DNA of 64,000 bases from Tabrizicola piscis (GCF_003940805.1 NZ_CP034328.1:62001-126000), one strand, 5' to 3'. Positions 8,495-17,588 are shown, counted from the stretch's first letter. Numbers and translations: made by a program. The notes: a model not told the origin generated them from the letters alone.

Positions 8495-10138
8495 TCACGC
8501 CCGCTTGGCCAGATGAACGCCCCAAGGTGCCAGCGTCACGCTGCCCCCTGTGGCGCTCTGGCTTCCCAGGTCCGTTCCGATTGTCTGCCAATTGCCTTCG
8601 GGGAACCGGATCTCGGCCGGTGTGTCCCCAAGATTAAAGGCGCAGAAGAGATCTTCATCCCCTCTGCGCCGAAAACTCGTTACCCCACCCACGGCATCTA
8701 TGGAGTCCATCGTGCCGTTTCGCAAAACAGGATGTGCGCGGCGAAAGGCCAACGCGCGGCGGTAGTGCGCCAGAATCGAAGTATTATCGCGGTCCTGCGC
8801 AGCAACCGACAAGGGCAAATGTGGCGCCTTGACCGGAAGCCAGGGCCTGGCCGAAGTGAAGCCGCCATTGCCGTTGTCGGTCACCCAGACCATCGGTGTG
8901 CGGGCCCCGTCGCGGCCCTTGAACTCGGGCCAGAACTGGATGCCGTAGGGGTCCTGCAATTCGTCAAGGGTCAGGTCAGCCTCGGGCAGGCCCAATTCCT
9001 CGCCCTGATACAGGCAAATCGACCCGCGCAGGCAGACCAGTAGCGTGGCATAGGTCTTTGCCGCCGCATCCGTCAGGCCCCAGCGGGTGATGTGGCGCAC
9101 GGTGTCATGGTTGGAATAGGACCAGCAGGGCCAGGCATCTGGCGCTGCCGCACGCATCCGGGCGAATGTCTCCACCACCATCGGTGCCGTCAGCCGCGTC
9201 GGCTGCAGCATCTCGAACGGGTAACACATCTGCACCTTGTCCCCGCCCGAGGTATACTCGGCCATGATCTCCAGCCCCCGCTGGGCATCGCCCACCTCGC
9301 CCACGGCAGCGGCGTTGTAGGGGTTCAGGACAGCACGGAATTTGCGCAGGAATTCAAGGTTTTCCGGCTGGTTTTTCGAGAACAGGTGCAGCTGGTGGTT
9401 ATAGGGGTTCACCGATGGCGCGATGCTGTCGTTGCGCAATTCCTTGGGCAGGGACGGGTTGTCGCGCAGGTACTTGTCGGCAAAGTAGAAGTTGATGGTG
9501 TCAAGCCGGAAGCCATCCACCCCCCGCTTCAGCCAGAAGCGGGCGACATCCAGCAAAGCCTCTTGCACAGGCGCATGGTGCAGGTTCAGGTCGGGCTGGC
9601 TGGTCAGGAAGTTGTGCAGGAAATACTGCTCACGCCGGCTGTCCCAGGCCCATGCGCTGCCGCCGAACACCGACAACCAGTTGTTCGGCGGCGTGCCGTC
9701 GGGTTTCGGGTCCGCCCAGACATACCAGTCGGCCTTCGGGTTGGTCCGGTCGCGGCGGCTTTCGGTGAACCAAGGGTGCGTATCGGCGGTATGCGACAGC
9801 ACAAGGTCGATCATCACCCGCAGGCCAAGGTCATGCGCCCGCGTCACAAGCTGGTCAAAATCGGCCAGCGAGCCGAACATCGGGTCAACGTCGCAATAGT
9901 CGCTGACGTCGTAGCCAAAGTCCTTCATCGGGCTTTTGAAGAACGGGCTGATCCAGATCGCATCGGCGCCAAGGCTGGCGATATGGTCCAGCCGCCCGGT
10001 GATACCCGCCAGATCGCCGATCCCGTCGCCATTGCTGTCCTGAAAGCTGCGCGGATAGATCTGATAGATCACCGCCCCGCGCCACCAATCCGGGTCCGCC
10101 GCCAGCACGCTGCGCCCTTCCCTTTCCATCAGGCTCAC
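8495..10138 (-). CDS. aglA: Alpha-glucosidase, GH13
   Basis: 547 residues, the usual length. The barrel begins WWRGAVIYQIYPRSF, and the conserved GH13 regions are present: DLVLSHT (region I), DGFRLDTINF with nucleophile D213 (region II), AVGEVGD with acid/base E281 (region III) and YSNHDTVR with D345 (region IV). It hydrolyses alpha-glucosides such as maltose, sucrose or trehalose in the cytoplasm (no signal peptide). Its ATG overlaps the aglG stop by four bases, so the two are translationally coupled. Exact linkage preference cannot be read from the motifs alone. Confidence 0.93.
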   Translation of the reverse strand: MSLMEREGRSVLAADPDWWRGAVIYQIYPRSFQDSNGDGIGDLAGITGRLDHIASLGADAIWISPFFKSPMKDFGYDVSDYCDVDPMFGSLADFDQLVTRAHDLGLRVMIDLVLSHTADTHPWFTESRRDRTNPKADWYVWADPKPDGTPPNNWLSVFGGSAWAWDSRREQYFLHNFLTSQPDLNLHHAPVQEALLDVARFWLKRGVDGFRLDTINFYFADKYLRDNPSLPKELRNDSIAPSVNPYNHQLHLFSKNQPENLEFLRKFRAVLNPYNAAAVGEVGDAQRGLEIMAEYTSGGDKVQMCYPFEMLQPTRLTAPMVVETFARMRAAAPDAWPCWSYSNHDTVRHITRWGLTDAAAKTYATLLVCLRGSICLYQGEELGLPEADLTLDELQDPYGIQFWPEFKGRDGARTPMVWVTDNGNGGFTSARPWLPVKAPHLPLSVAAQDRDNTSILAHYRRALAFRRAHPVLRNGTMDSIDAVGGVTSFRRRGDEDLFCAFNLGDTPAEIRFPEGNWQTIGTDLGSQSATGGSVTLAPWGVHLAKRA

Positions 10139-11271
10139 TTCACCGACCCCGCCAGCAGACCGCGCACAAGGAAGCGCTGCATCGAGAAGAACACCGCCAG
10201 CGGCACCGCGATGGAGACAAAGGCCGAGGCGGACAGGATCTCCCAGTCACCACCGCGCGACCCCATCAGGTTGACAATGTTGCCGGTCAGCACTTGCTGG
10301 TCATTGCCGGTCCCAAGGAAGACGAGGGCCACCAGCAGGTCATTCCACGTCCACAGGAACTGGAAGATCGCAAAGCTGGCCAAAGCGGGGAAGGACAGTG
10401 GCAGGATGATCTTGGTGAAGATCTGGAAATCCGTCGCCCCGTCGACCCGTGCATTCTCGATGATGTCGCGCGGCAGACCGACCATGTAGTTTCGGAGGAG
10501 GTAGATCGCCAAAGGCAAGCCAAACCCAGTATGGGCCATCCAGATGCCAAGATACCCCTTCCCGATGCCGATGTAATTGTGGAACTGCAGCAGTGGGATC
10601 AGTGCCAGTTGCAACGGCACGACCAGCAGCCCCACGACAAAGGCCACCAGCAGCGCGCGGCCCGGAAAGTCCATCCAGGCCAGCGCATAGGCCGCAAAGG
10701 CCGCCACCAGAATCGGGATGATCGTCGCCGGGATCGCCACCGTCATCGTGTTCAGGAACGCCTGCCCGATTGACTGCCCCGCCAAGGGCGAGGAGATGAC
10801 GTTGGTATAGTTGTCCAGCGTGAACTCAGGCGGGGTGGAGGCGGTCGCAAACACCCGCGGCATCCGCAGGTCGGCCATCGTCGTGGGTGAGGTCAGCGCA
10901 AAGCTGCCATCGGCCCCAACAGTCAGGGTAATGCCGTCATCCAGCGTGGCCACATCGCCCGGCGCGTAAGCCTCAGGCTGGACGGACGACGTCCCCCAGG
11001 CACCGACATCGGTTCCCGCGGCGAACAGCTGCCCCTCGATGACAAAGACACCGTCCCGCTCCACCTCGTCGCCGCTGATCCGCACGGGCGACAGTTGCTG
11101 CACCTGTGTTGACAGCGACTGCCACCAGCCGGAGCCGACGATCTGATCCCCGGTGCGGAAGGATGACACCAGAAGGCCAAAGGTCGGCACGACCCACAGC
11201 AGCACCAGCACCAGCGTCGACAGATGCACCGCCCAGACGAGGCCCGATTTCTTGCCTGCAATCCCGTCCAT
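10135..11271 (-). CDS. aglG: Alpha-glucoside ABC transporter permease
   Basis: 378 residues. One helix (about 11-35) is followed by a long, polar periplasmic segment (about 38-160), then the MetI-like permease core with five helices. The EAA loop, which docks AglK, reads ENARVDGATDFQIFTKIILP. The large periplasmic insert is longer than in generic CUT1 permeases and appears to be a feature of AglG. It starts 10 bases after aglF and overlaps aglA by four bases. Confidence 0.9.
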   Translation of the reverse strand: MDGIAGKKSGLVWAVHLSTLVLVLLWVVPTFGLLVSSFRTGDQIVGSGWWQSLSTQVQQLSPVRISGDEVERDGVFVIEGQLFAAGTDVGAWGTSSVQPEAYAPGDVATLDDGITLTVGADGSFALTSPTTMADLRMPRVFATASTPPEFTLDNYTNVISSPLAGQSIGQAFLNTMTVAIPATIIPILVAAFAAYALAWMDFPGRALLVAFVVGLLVVPLQLALIPLLQFHNYIGIGKGYLGIWMAHTGFGLPLAIYLLRNYMVGLPRDIIENARVDGATDFQIFTKIILPLSFPALASFAIFQFLWTWNDLLVALVFLGTGNDQQVLTGNIVNLMGSRGGDWEILSASAFVSIAVPLAVFFSMQRFLVRGLLAGSVK

Positions 11272-11281
11272 CGCCGCCCCC

Positions 11282-12505
11282 TTACCGCATTTCCTTGCGC
11301 GCGTTGACCACGTTCCAGATCAGGATCGGAGTCACGAGCAGCATGATGATCATCGCCGAGGCCGAGCCCATGCCCCAGTCCAGCGAACGGAACAGCTTGT
11401 CGTACATGTAATTGGCCAGCACCTGCGTTTCCCACTGGCCGTTGGTCATGGCCAGCACAATGTCAAAGACCTTGAGGACCGTGATCGTGATCGTGGTCCA
11501 GACCACGACAATCGTCCCCATGACCTGCGGCACCTTGATCTTGAAGAAGATCTGGAACGGGTTCGCGCCGTCGATGGTCGCAGCCTCGATCGTGTCTTCC
11601 GGCACGCCGCGCAGCGCTGCCGACAGGATGACCATGGCGAACCCGGTCTGGATCCAGACCAGCACCGCCATCAGGAAGAAGTTGTTCCAATAGCGCTTTT
11701 GCAGCCAGACCTGCGGCTGGCCATAGGGCAGCTCGTTGGTGACGATGCCGAACAGCCAGATTGCCAGCTCATAGGCCAAAAAGGCGGCCACCAAAGCTCC
11801 CAGAACCCGCCCGGCCTTGACCAGTGCAGCACCCCCCTGCCCCTGCAGCAGCGGGCGCAGCAAGGCCCAGCCCGCCCAGACGATGGCCAAAAACAGACAC
11901 CCGATCAGCACGAAGGGCACCAGCCGCAGCATCAGGAACGACCCCACGCCGCCGTCAAACTTCAGCCAGACCGCGTTGATCAGGCCAATCTGGGAAAGGT
12001 TCGCGTCGCGGCTGTCATAGATCAGCTTGAAGATGACCGAGGCCCCGACGAACGAGATCGCCATCGGCATGAAGATCAGCGACTTGGCGAAGTTGCCCCA
12101 TTTGATCCGGTCGGTCAGCTGGGCTGCCAAAAGGCCAAAGGCGGTGGCGGCGGCCGGCACGACGATCAGCCACAGAATGTTGTTCTGCAGGCTTTCCACG
12201 AACTTCGGTTCAGCAAACATCCGGGTATAGTTGCCCAGCCCGACGAAGTTACCCTCACGGTCCAGAATGGACAGCCACGCCGTCGCGAACACCGGATAGG
12301 CAAGGTAAAGGCACAACAGCGCCATGGCCGGGAACAGGAACAGCCACGGCCGGATCATGTTGGCGCGGTTGGTGTTGCGCCCGGCATTCGGGCCGCGCGC
12401 CGGGTACAGAACTTTGTCGAGGAACAGGTTGGACGCGTAGAAGTAGAAGACGCAGCCGCCGACACCGATGACGATCACGAACAAGGCTTGCAGGGCAGGA
12501 TGCAT
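11282..12505 (-). CDS. aglF: Alpha-glucoside ABC transporter permease with inserted membrane segment
   Basis: 407 residues from the ATG at 12505 (GGAGG five bases upstream); an ATG four codons earlier overlaps that ribosome site. An extra N-terminal helix (about 6-29) precedes the usual permease core beginning NMIRPWLFLFPAMALL. The EAA loop is EAATIDGANPFQIFFKIKVP. Between the helix ending near DANLSQIGL and the next core helix there is an additional stretch (about 181-262) with two strong hydrophobic segments, making the protein longer than AglF homologues as I recall them (about 330 residues). It pairs with AglG in the inner membrane. Confidence 0.88.
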   Translation of the reverse strand: MHPALQALFVIVIGVGGCVFYFYASNLFLDKVLYPARGPNAGRNTNRANMIRPWLFLFPAMALLCLYLAYPVFATAWLSILDREGNFVGLGNYTRMFAEPKFVESLQNNILWLIVVPAAATAFGLLAAQLTDRIKWGNFAKSLIFMPMAISFVGASVIFKLIYDSRDANLSQIGLINAVWLKFDGGVGSFLMLRLVPFVLIGCLFLAIVWAGWALLRPLLQGQGGAALVKAGRVLGALVAAFLAYELAIWLFGIVTNELPYGQPQVWLQKRYWNNFFLMAVLVWIQTGFAMVILSAALRGVPEDTIEAATIDGANPFQIFFKIKVPQVMGTIVVVWTTITITVLKVFDIVLAMTNGQWETQVLANYMYDKLFRSLDWGMGSASAMIIMLLVTPILIWNVVNARKEMR

Positions 12506-12574
12506 GGTCCCCTCCATCAGACGGTCTTGGATCGGGTCCTCTGGCGGGGCCCTTGGGCACGATAGCCGCGATCA

Positions 12575-12602
12575 GGCCGGGCGCGCTGTGACGCGCCCGG
12601 CC
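12575..12602 (-). promoter_or_regulatory. Stable stem-loop between aglE and aglF
   Basis: GGCCGGGCGCG and CGCGCCCGGCC form an 11-bp perfect stem around a 6-base loop (ctgtga). It begins 13 bases after the aglE stop within the 110-base gap before aglF. There is no T tract, so it looks more like an mRNA-stabilising or attenuating hairpin, as found after other binding-protein genes, than a full terminator. Confidence 0.6.
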
Positions 12603-12615
12603 CTTCCGTCTCAGA

Positions 12616-13962
12616 TCACTTCGGCCAGCTGGCCTGGATCGCGTCAGCCACTTCCTGTGCCGACTTGCCGCCGACGTAATCCACCATCGCGGTCCAGAAG
12701 CTGCCCGCGCCAACAGCGCCCGGCATCAGGTCGGATCCGTCAAAGCGGAAGGTGGTCGCATTGGCGAGGATCTCGCCCTGTTTCTTCAAGGCAGCACTGC
12801 CATAAAGCTCCAGGTTCACCCCGGTGTGGGGGGTCACGAACCCGGTCTGGGCCATCCAGACTTCATGCGCGATCGGGGTCTTCAGGAACTCCATGAAGGA
12901 CTGGGCGGCCGGGCTGTCCTTCATGATGAAGGCCAGGGTGCCCGCACCCAGAACCGGCTGACCCAGATCCTTCTCGGCATAGGCCGGGAAGTAGAAGAAG
13001 TCCGCATCGGTGCCCAGTTCCGTGCCTTCGGGGAAGAAGGACGGGATGAACGACGCCTGACGGTGCATGTAGCACTGCGGCGGCGACGAGAAGAGACCCT
13101 TGGGGCTGTCCCGGAAGTCGGTCGATGACACGGCTGCCGCGCCGCCAGCCACATAGCTGTCATTCTTGGCGAAGTAGCCGAATTCCTCGATCGCGGCCAC
13201 GACTTCGGGGCTGTTGAACGGCAGTTCGTTCGACACCCAGCGGTCATAAACCTCGGGCGGCTGGGTCCGCAGCATCAGATCCTCGACCCAGTCGGTCGCA
13301 GGCCAACCAGTCGCCCCGCCTGATCCAAGCCCGATGCACCACGGGGTGCCACCGTCGGCGACGATCTGGTCGGTCAGCGCCTTAAGCTCTTCCATCGTGG
13401 TCGGAACGGCGTAGCCTGCATCTTCAAAGTTGTCCGGGCTGTACCAGACCAGCGACTTCACGTCCGCCTTGTAGGGGAACGCAAACAGCGCCGGCGTGCC
13501 ATCCGGTCCCGGATAGGTGCCAAGTGCTGCCCAGCTGGGACCAGCGCCGTAATTCTCGCTCAACCAGGTTGCGGTTTCGGCCGGCAGGGGGGTGACGAAG
13601 CCACGCTTGGCCAGATCAGCGATCAGACCGGGCTGCGGCAGGACGGCCACGTCGGGGGGGGACCCAGCCTCGGCATCGATGATCAGCTGCTGTTCATAGC
13701 CTTCGGACGATGAATAGCTGACCGTCACGCCGCTCGCGGCGGTGTAATAGGCCAGAAGCGATTCAACCAGAACCTGGTCTTCGCCGCGCCAAGGCCCGAA
13801 AATCGTCAGTGACTGGCCGTCAAGATTGAAGGCCTCATCAAACGCGGTGTAGCTGTCCCAGTTGAACGCGCCTTCGCCCACGGGGAACTTCAGGTCCTGC
13901 GCCGTCGCGCCACCCGCGACCAGCGCCAGTGCCGCAGCACTGACGAGAAGTTTCGTCTTCAT
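12616..13962 (-). CDS. aglE: Alpha-glucoside ABC transporter periplasmic binding protein
   Basis: 448 residues with a clear signal peptide: MKTKLLVSAAALALVAGGATAQ, cleaved near residue 22. The mature part has the two-lobed extracellular sugar-binding protein (family 1) pattern, including WRGEDQVLVESLLAYYTAA and the C-terminal ILANATTFRFDGSDLMPG segment typical of AglE. It captures alpha-glucosides in the periplasm and delivers them to AglF/AglG. First gene of the minus-strand operon; its start faces the aglR gene across a 263-base control region with operator-like sites. Confidence 0.92.
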   Translation of the reverse strand: MKTKLLVSAAALALVAGGATAQDLKFPVGEGAFNWDSYTAFDEAFNLDGQSLTIFGPWRGEDQVLVESLLAYYTAASGVTVSYSSSEGYEQQLIIDAEAGSPPDVAVLPQPGLIADLAKRGFVTPLPAETATWLSENYGAGPSWAALGTYPGPDGTPALFAFPYKADVKSLVWYSPDNFEDAGYAVPTTMEELKALTDQIVADGGTPWCIGLGSGGATGWPATDWVEDLMLRTQPPEVYDRWVSNELPFNSPEVVAAIEEFGYFAKNDSYVAGGAAAVSSTDFRDSPKGLFSSPPQCYMHRQASFIPSFFPEGTELGTDADFFYFPAYAEKDLGQPVLGAGTLAFIMKDSPAAQSFMEFLKTPIAHEVWMAQTGFVTPHTGVNLELYGSAALKKQGEILANATTFRFDGSDLMPGAVGAGSFWTAMVDYVGGKSAQEVADAIQASWPK

Positions 13963-14024
13963 AGCATTCCTCCCGATTACCCCGCCCTCATGGCGGGGCG
14001 ATTTCCCTACGGCGGCAGAATCGC

Positions 14025-14039
14025 TTCAAACCGCTTTGG
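14025..14039 (+). promoter_or_regulatory. AglR operator-like site 1
   Basis: TTCAAACCGCTTTGG contains the near-palindrome CAAA-CCGC-TTTG (10 of 12 symmetric) with a central CG, as expected of LacI-family operators. It is about 63 bases before the aglE start and shares 12 of 15 bases with each of sites 2 and 3. Probably bound by the adjacent LacI-type regulator; inferred. Confidence 0.5.
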
Positions 14040-14085
14040 ATTGAAACAGGGTCGCCTATCGACGCTTTTGAGTCAATCCAAAGCG
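14033..14085. repeat. Exact 13-bp inverted repeat in the agl control region
   Basis: CGCTTTGGATTGA (14033-14045) is the exact reverse complement of TCAATCCAAAGCG (14073-14085), centre to centre 40 bases, about four helical turns. The arms overlap operator-like sites 1 and 2. The arrangement would place two regulator dimers on the same DNA face. Confidence 0.7.
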
Positions 14086-14092
14086 CCTTCAA
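14078..14092 (-). promoter_or_regulatory. AglR operator-like site 2
   Basis: On the minus strand this reads TTGAAGGCGCTTTGG, matching site 1 at 12 of 15 positions. It lies midway between the divergent genes. Confidence 0.45.
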
Positions 14093-14198
14093 ATGATGCA
14101 TTCTGGCGGCCCAGTGCCCGTATTCCGCGCCGTAAACGATTACGGAGCGCCGTGATATGTTTTGACGCACCCCGCCAAGCTGGCTAAGGTTTGGGCGG

Positions 14199-14213
14199 TT
14201 GAAACCGTTTTGA
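14199..14213 (+). promoter_or_regulatory. AglR operator-like site 3, next to the aglR start
   Basis: TTGAAACCGTTTTGA matches site 1 at 12 of 15 positions and ends 12 bases before the aglR ATG, a position suited to autorepression. Confidence 0.5.
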
Positions 14214-14225
14214 GCAGCAATTCCG

Positions 14226-15254
14226 ATGAACTTGAAGGAACTCGCCACCAAGCTGGGGCTGTCGCCCACCACGGTGTCGCGTGCCCTGAACGGCTATCCC
14301 GAGGTGAACGAAGCGACGCGCGAACGTGTCGTCGCTGCGGCCAAACGCCACAACTACCACCCCAACACCCGCGCCATCCGCCTTGCCACCGGCCGCGCCA
14401 TGGCCGTGGGCCACGTCATTCCCATCGCCACCAGGCATGAGATCGTGAACCCCGTCTTCGCCGATTTCATTGCCGGCGCCGGCGAATGCTACAGTCGCAA
14501 CGACTATGACATGGTCCTGTCCGTCGTGCCGGATGAGGATGAGGACGCCACCTACCGCAGTCTCAAATCCAAGGGCAACGTTGACGGCGTCATCGTCCAC
14601 GCCCCCCGGATGAATGACCCCCGGATCCCGCTGTTGCGCGACATCGGCCTGCCCTTCGTCGTGCACGGTCGTGCTACCGGAACGGCCGAGCCTTACTGCT
14701 GGCTGGACGTCAACAACCGCCGCGCCTTTCAGCGCGCGACCGAGTTTCTGTTGGACCTTGGCCACACCCGCATCGGTCTGGTGAACGGCCTTGAATTCAT
14801 GGATTTCGCCATCCGCCGCCGCACCGGCTATGTCGATGCCCTCACCGCGCGCGGCATTGTGCCGGACCCGTCCTGCATGGCATCGGGCGAAATGACCGAA
14901 ATCGCCGGCTTCCGCGCCGCGCAGGCCATGCTCGCCCTGCCCCGCCCGCCCACCGCAATCCTTGCCTCGTCGATGATCTCGGGCATGGGGGTCCGCCGCG
15001 CGATCGAGACGGCGGGCCTTGTCCTTGGGCGGGACGTGTCGGTCATCATCCACGACGATGACCTGTCCTACATGAAGAACGGTGAGGATGTGCCGATCTT
15101 CACCGCCACCCGCTCTTCCGTCCGCGAGGCTGGCAGGCTTGCCGCCGAGATGCTCCTTGACGTCATCGCCCACCCCGAAGCCGGCCCCCAGCAGCGCCTG
15201 CTTGAGGCGGAACTTATCATCGGCCAGTCCACCGGCCCCGCACCCAGAACCTGA
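14226..15254 (+). CDS. aglR: LacI-family transcriptional regulator of the agl locus
   Basis: 342 residues. The N-terminal LacI helix-turn-helix is canonical (MNLKELATKLGLSPTTVSRA) with the hinge helix near residues 47-58, followed by a periplasmic-binding-protein-like effector domain ending about residue 335. Most likely an alpha-glucoside- or glucose-responsive repressor of aglEFGAK and of its own operon, given the three operator-like sites in the divergent promoter. It is followed three bases later by the GH1 gene and then glk, forming one plus-strand unit. The symbol rests on position and family. Confidence 0.85.
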   Translation: MNLKELATKLGLSPTTVSRALNGYPEVNEATRERVVAAAKRHNYHPNTRAIRLATGRAMAVGHVIPIATRHEIVNPVFADFIAGAGECYSRNDYDMVLSVVPDEDEDATYRSLKSKGNVDGVIVHAPRMNDPRIPLLRDIGLPFVVHGRATGTAEPYCWLDVNNRRAFQRATEFLLDLGHTRIGLVNGLEFMDFAIRRRTGYVDALTARGIVPDPSCMASGEMTEIAGFRAAQAMLALPRPPTAILASSMISGMGVRRAIETAGLVLGRDVSVIIHDDDLSYMKNGEDVPIFTATRSSVREAGRLAAEMLLDVIAHPEAGPQQRLLEAELIIGQSTGPAPRT

Positions 15255-15257
15255 TCC

Positions 15258-16586
15258 ATGTCCTTGTCCCGCTTCGACTTTCCGCCCGGCTTCGTCTTCG
15301 GCGCCGCCACCGCCGCCTACCAGATCGAAGGCTCCGCTTTCGGCGGCTGCGGCCCGTCGCATTGGGATACGTTTGCGGCTACCCCCGGCAACGTCGTCCG
15401 GGCCGAAGATGGCGCAAGGGCCTGCGACCACTACCACCAGTGGCCCGCTGACTTGGACCTTTTGAAGCAGGCCAACATGGACGGCTACCGCTTTTCGACC
15501 TCATGGCCCCGCGTCATGCCGGATGGCATCAACGTCAACCCGGAAGGCCTTGATTTCTACGACCGTCTGGTCGACGGCATGCTGGAACGCGGGTTGAAAC
15601 CCTTCCAGACGCTTTACCATTGGGACATGCCCTCAGCCCTTGCCGACCTTGGCGGCTGGACCAACCGCGACACCTGCCACCGCTTCGCCGATTTCGCCGA
15701 AACGATCACCCGCACCTTGGGCGACCGGGTGGCCTCCATCGCCACGATCAACGAACCCTGGTGCGTGGCCTGGCTGTCGCATTTCATGGGCATCCACGCC
15801 CCCGGCCTGCGCGACATCCGCGCCGCTGCCCGGGCGATGCATCATATCCTTCTGGCCCACGGCCTTGCCGTGGAACGCCTGCGCGGCATGGGGCAGCCAA
15901 ACCTTGGCATCGTCCTGAATTTCGACCACGCCTCCCCGGCGACCAATAGTCCAGAAGATCAAGCAGCATCAGACCTTTGGGATGGAATCTTCAACCGCTG
16001 GTTCATCGAAGGCATCACCAAACAGGCCTACCCGGCAAACGTGCTTCAAGGCCTTGCCCCCCACATGCCGCAGAACTGGCAGGATGACATGGCCACGATT
16101 GGCCAACCGCTCGACTGGCTTGGCGTGAACTACTACACCCGCCACCTGCATGCCCACGCCCCCGGGACCCCTTGGCCCAGCCTGCGGGACGTCCCCGGCG
16201 ACCGGCCGAAAACCCAGATGGGCTGGGAGATCTATCCCGAAGGCCTGCACCACTTCCTGACACGCCTGTCAAAAGACTATGTCGGCGATCTGCCGATCTA
16301 TGTCACCGAAAACGGCATGGCCAATGCTGACCAGCTTGCAGATGGGGTCGTAACCGACCAAATCCGTGAGGATTTCCTGTTCGCCCACCTTGCCGCCACC
16401 AAACAGGCCATCGCCGATGGTGCCAATGTGAAGGGCTTCTTCTACTGGTCCCTTCTCGACAATTACGAATGGGCCGAGGGGTATGAAAAGCGCTTCGGTC
16501 TGGTCCATGTGGATTTTGACACTCTGGTCAGGACGCCGAAATCCTCCTATCACGCCCTCGCCCGCGCTCTGGCGCGCAACGAGTAG
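15258..16586 (+). CDS. Beta-glucosidase, GH1
   Basis: 442 residues, starting three bases after the regulator. The GH1 barrel opens with FPPGFVFGAATAAYQIEG. TINEPW holds acid/base E166 and YVTENG nucleophile E351; the N-terminal signature and FFYWSLLDNYEWAEGYEKRFG near the end are intact. It hydrolyses beta-glucosides (for example cellobiose) in the cytoplasm; no signal peptide is seen. Its presence broadens the locus from alpha- to beta-linked glucosides, both giving glucose for the adjacent glucokinase. Confidence 0.93.
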   Translation: MSLSRFDFPPGFVFGAATAAYQIEGSAFGGCGPSHWDTFAATPGNVVRAEDGARACDHYHQWPADLDLLKQANMDGYRFSTSWPRVMPDGINVNPEGLDFYDRLVDGMLERGLKPFQTLYHWDMPSALADLGGWTNRDTCHRFADFAETITRTLGDRVASIATINEPWCVAWLSHFMGIHAPGLRDIRAAARAMHHILLAHGLAVERLRGMGQPNLGIVLNFDHASPATNSPEDQAASDLWDGIFNRWFIEGITKQAYPANVLQGLAPHMPQNWQDDMATIGQPLDWLGVNYYTRHLHAHAPGTPWPSLRDVPGDRPKTQMGWEIYPEGLHHFLTRLSKDYVGDLPIYVTENGMANADQLADGVVTDQIREDFLFAHLAATKQAIADGANVKGFFYWSLLDNYEWAEGYEKRFGLVHVDFDTLVRTPKSSYHALARALARNE

Positions 16587-16595
16587 GACGCTGCA

Positions 16596-17570
16596 ATGAC
16601 CCTTGCCATCCTTGCCGATATCGGGGGAACGAACACCCGCGTGGCGCTTGCCGACGGTGCGACAGTGCGGCTGGACAGCATCCGCCGCTTTCCCAACGCC
16701 GACTATCAGGCGCGCGGACAGGATATTGCCCATGTCCTGCAGGACTACCTGACGCAAACCGGGGCCAAGGTGACCGGGGTCTGCGTGGCGGCCGCCGGTC
16801 CGGTGCAGGATGGGGTCGCCACGATGACCAACCTTGACTGGGTGATGGACGCGGCCAAGCTGACCCATGCCACGGGGGCCGCGAAAGTGGCCATTCTCAA
16901 CGACTTGCAGGCGCAGGGTCAGGCGCTTGGCCATATCCCCGCCGCCAACTTGCGCTGCGTCATCGACGGCCCGGTCAAGGCTGGTGCATCCATGCTGGTT
17001 GTGGGTCTTGGCACGGGCGTGAATGCGGCCCCGGTCCACCCCGGCGCACAGGGCCGTGTCGTGCCCCCGTCCGAATGTGGCCACGTCAACATGCCCGTCC
17101 GGACTGAAGAAGATTTCCGCCTTGTCCGCTTCATCGAAGCCCGCCTTGCCGCCGAAGGCGAGGTGCCCCACGCCGGGGTGGAGGAAGTGCTCGCCGGCCG
17201 TGGTCTTGCCAATCTCCACGCCTTCGCCGCGACCGAGACTGGTCACCCTGCTTCGCTCACCTCTGCCGAAGTGCTTGCGGCCCTCGCGGCCGGTGATCCG
17301 GTTGCCGCCCATGCCGCCCGGCTTTACGTCCATATCCTGGCCCAGACGCTGGCCGACCTTGCGCTGATCCACCTGCCCTATGGCGGGATCTATCTGATCG
17401 GCGGCATGTCCCGCGCGATGACCCCGCACTTCAAGACCTTCGGCCTGACGGAAGGCTTCCGCGAGGCGCGGCGGGTGGACCTGCTGCAAAAGGATTTTTC
17501 GGTCACGGTGGTCGAAGATGACTATGCCGCCCTGACGGGCTGCGCGGCCTATCTGCACAGCCAGCCCTGA
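16596..17570 (+). CDS. glk: Glucokinase
   Basis: 324 residues of the Glk (non-ROK) family. LADIGGTNTRVAL is the phosphate-binding loop, LNDLQAQG contains the catalytic Asp of the ASKHA glucokinases, and VGLGTGVNAA and LIGGMSRA are the later nucleotide-binding segments. It phosphorylates glucose with ATP in the cytoplasm. It follows the GH1 gene by 9 bases, at the end of the aglR unit, so glucose released by AglA and the GH1 enzyme feeds directly into glucose-6-phosphate. Confidence 0.93.
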   Translation: MTLAILADIGGTNTRVALADGATVRLDSIRRFPNADYQARGQDIAHVLQDYLTQTGAKVTGVCVAAAGPVQDGVATMTNLDWVMDAAKLTHATGAAKVAILNDLQAQGQALGHIPAANLRCVIDGPVKAGASMLVVGLGTGVNAAPVHPGAQGRVVPPSECGHVNMPVRTEEDFRLVRFIEARLAAEGEVPHAGVEEVLAGRGLANLHAFAATETGHPASLTSAEVLAALAAGDPVAAHAARLYVHILAQTLADLALIHLPYGGIYLIGGMSRAMTPHFKTFGLTEGFREARRVDLLQKDFSVTVVEDDYAALTGCAAYLHSQP

Positions 17571-17588
17571 CAGCGCGGCCCTGCATTT

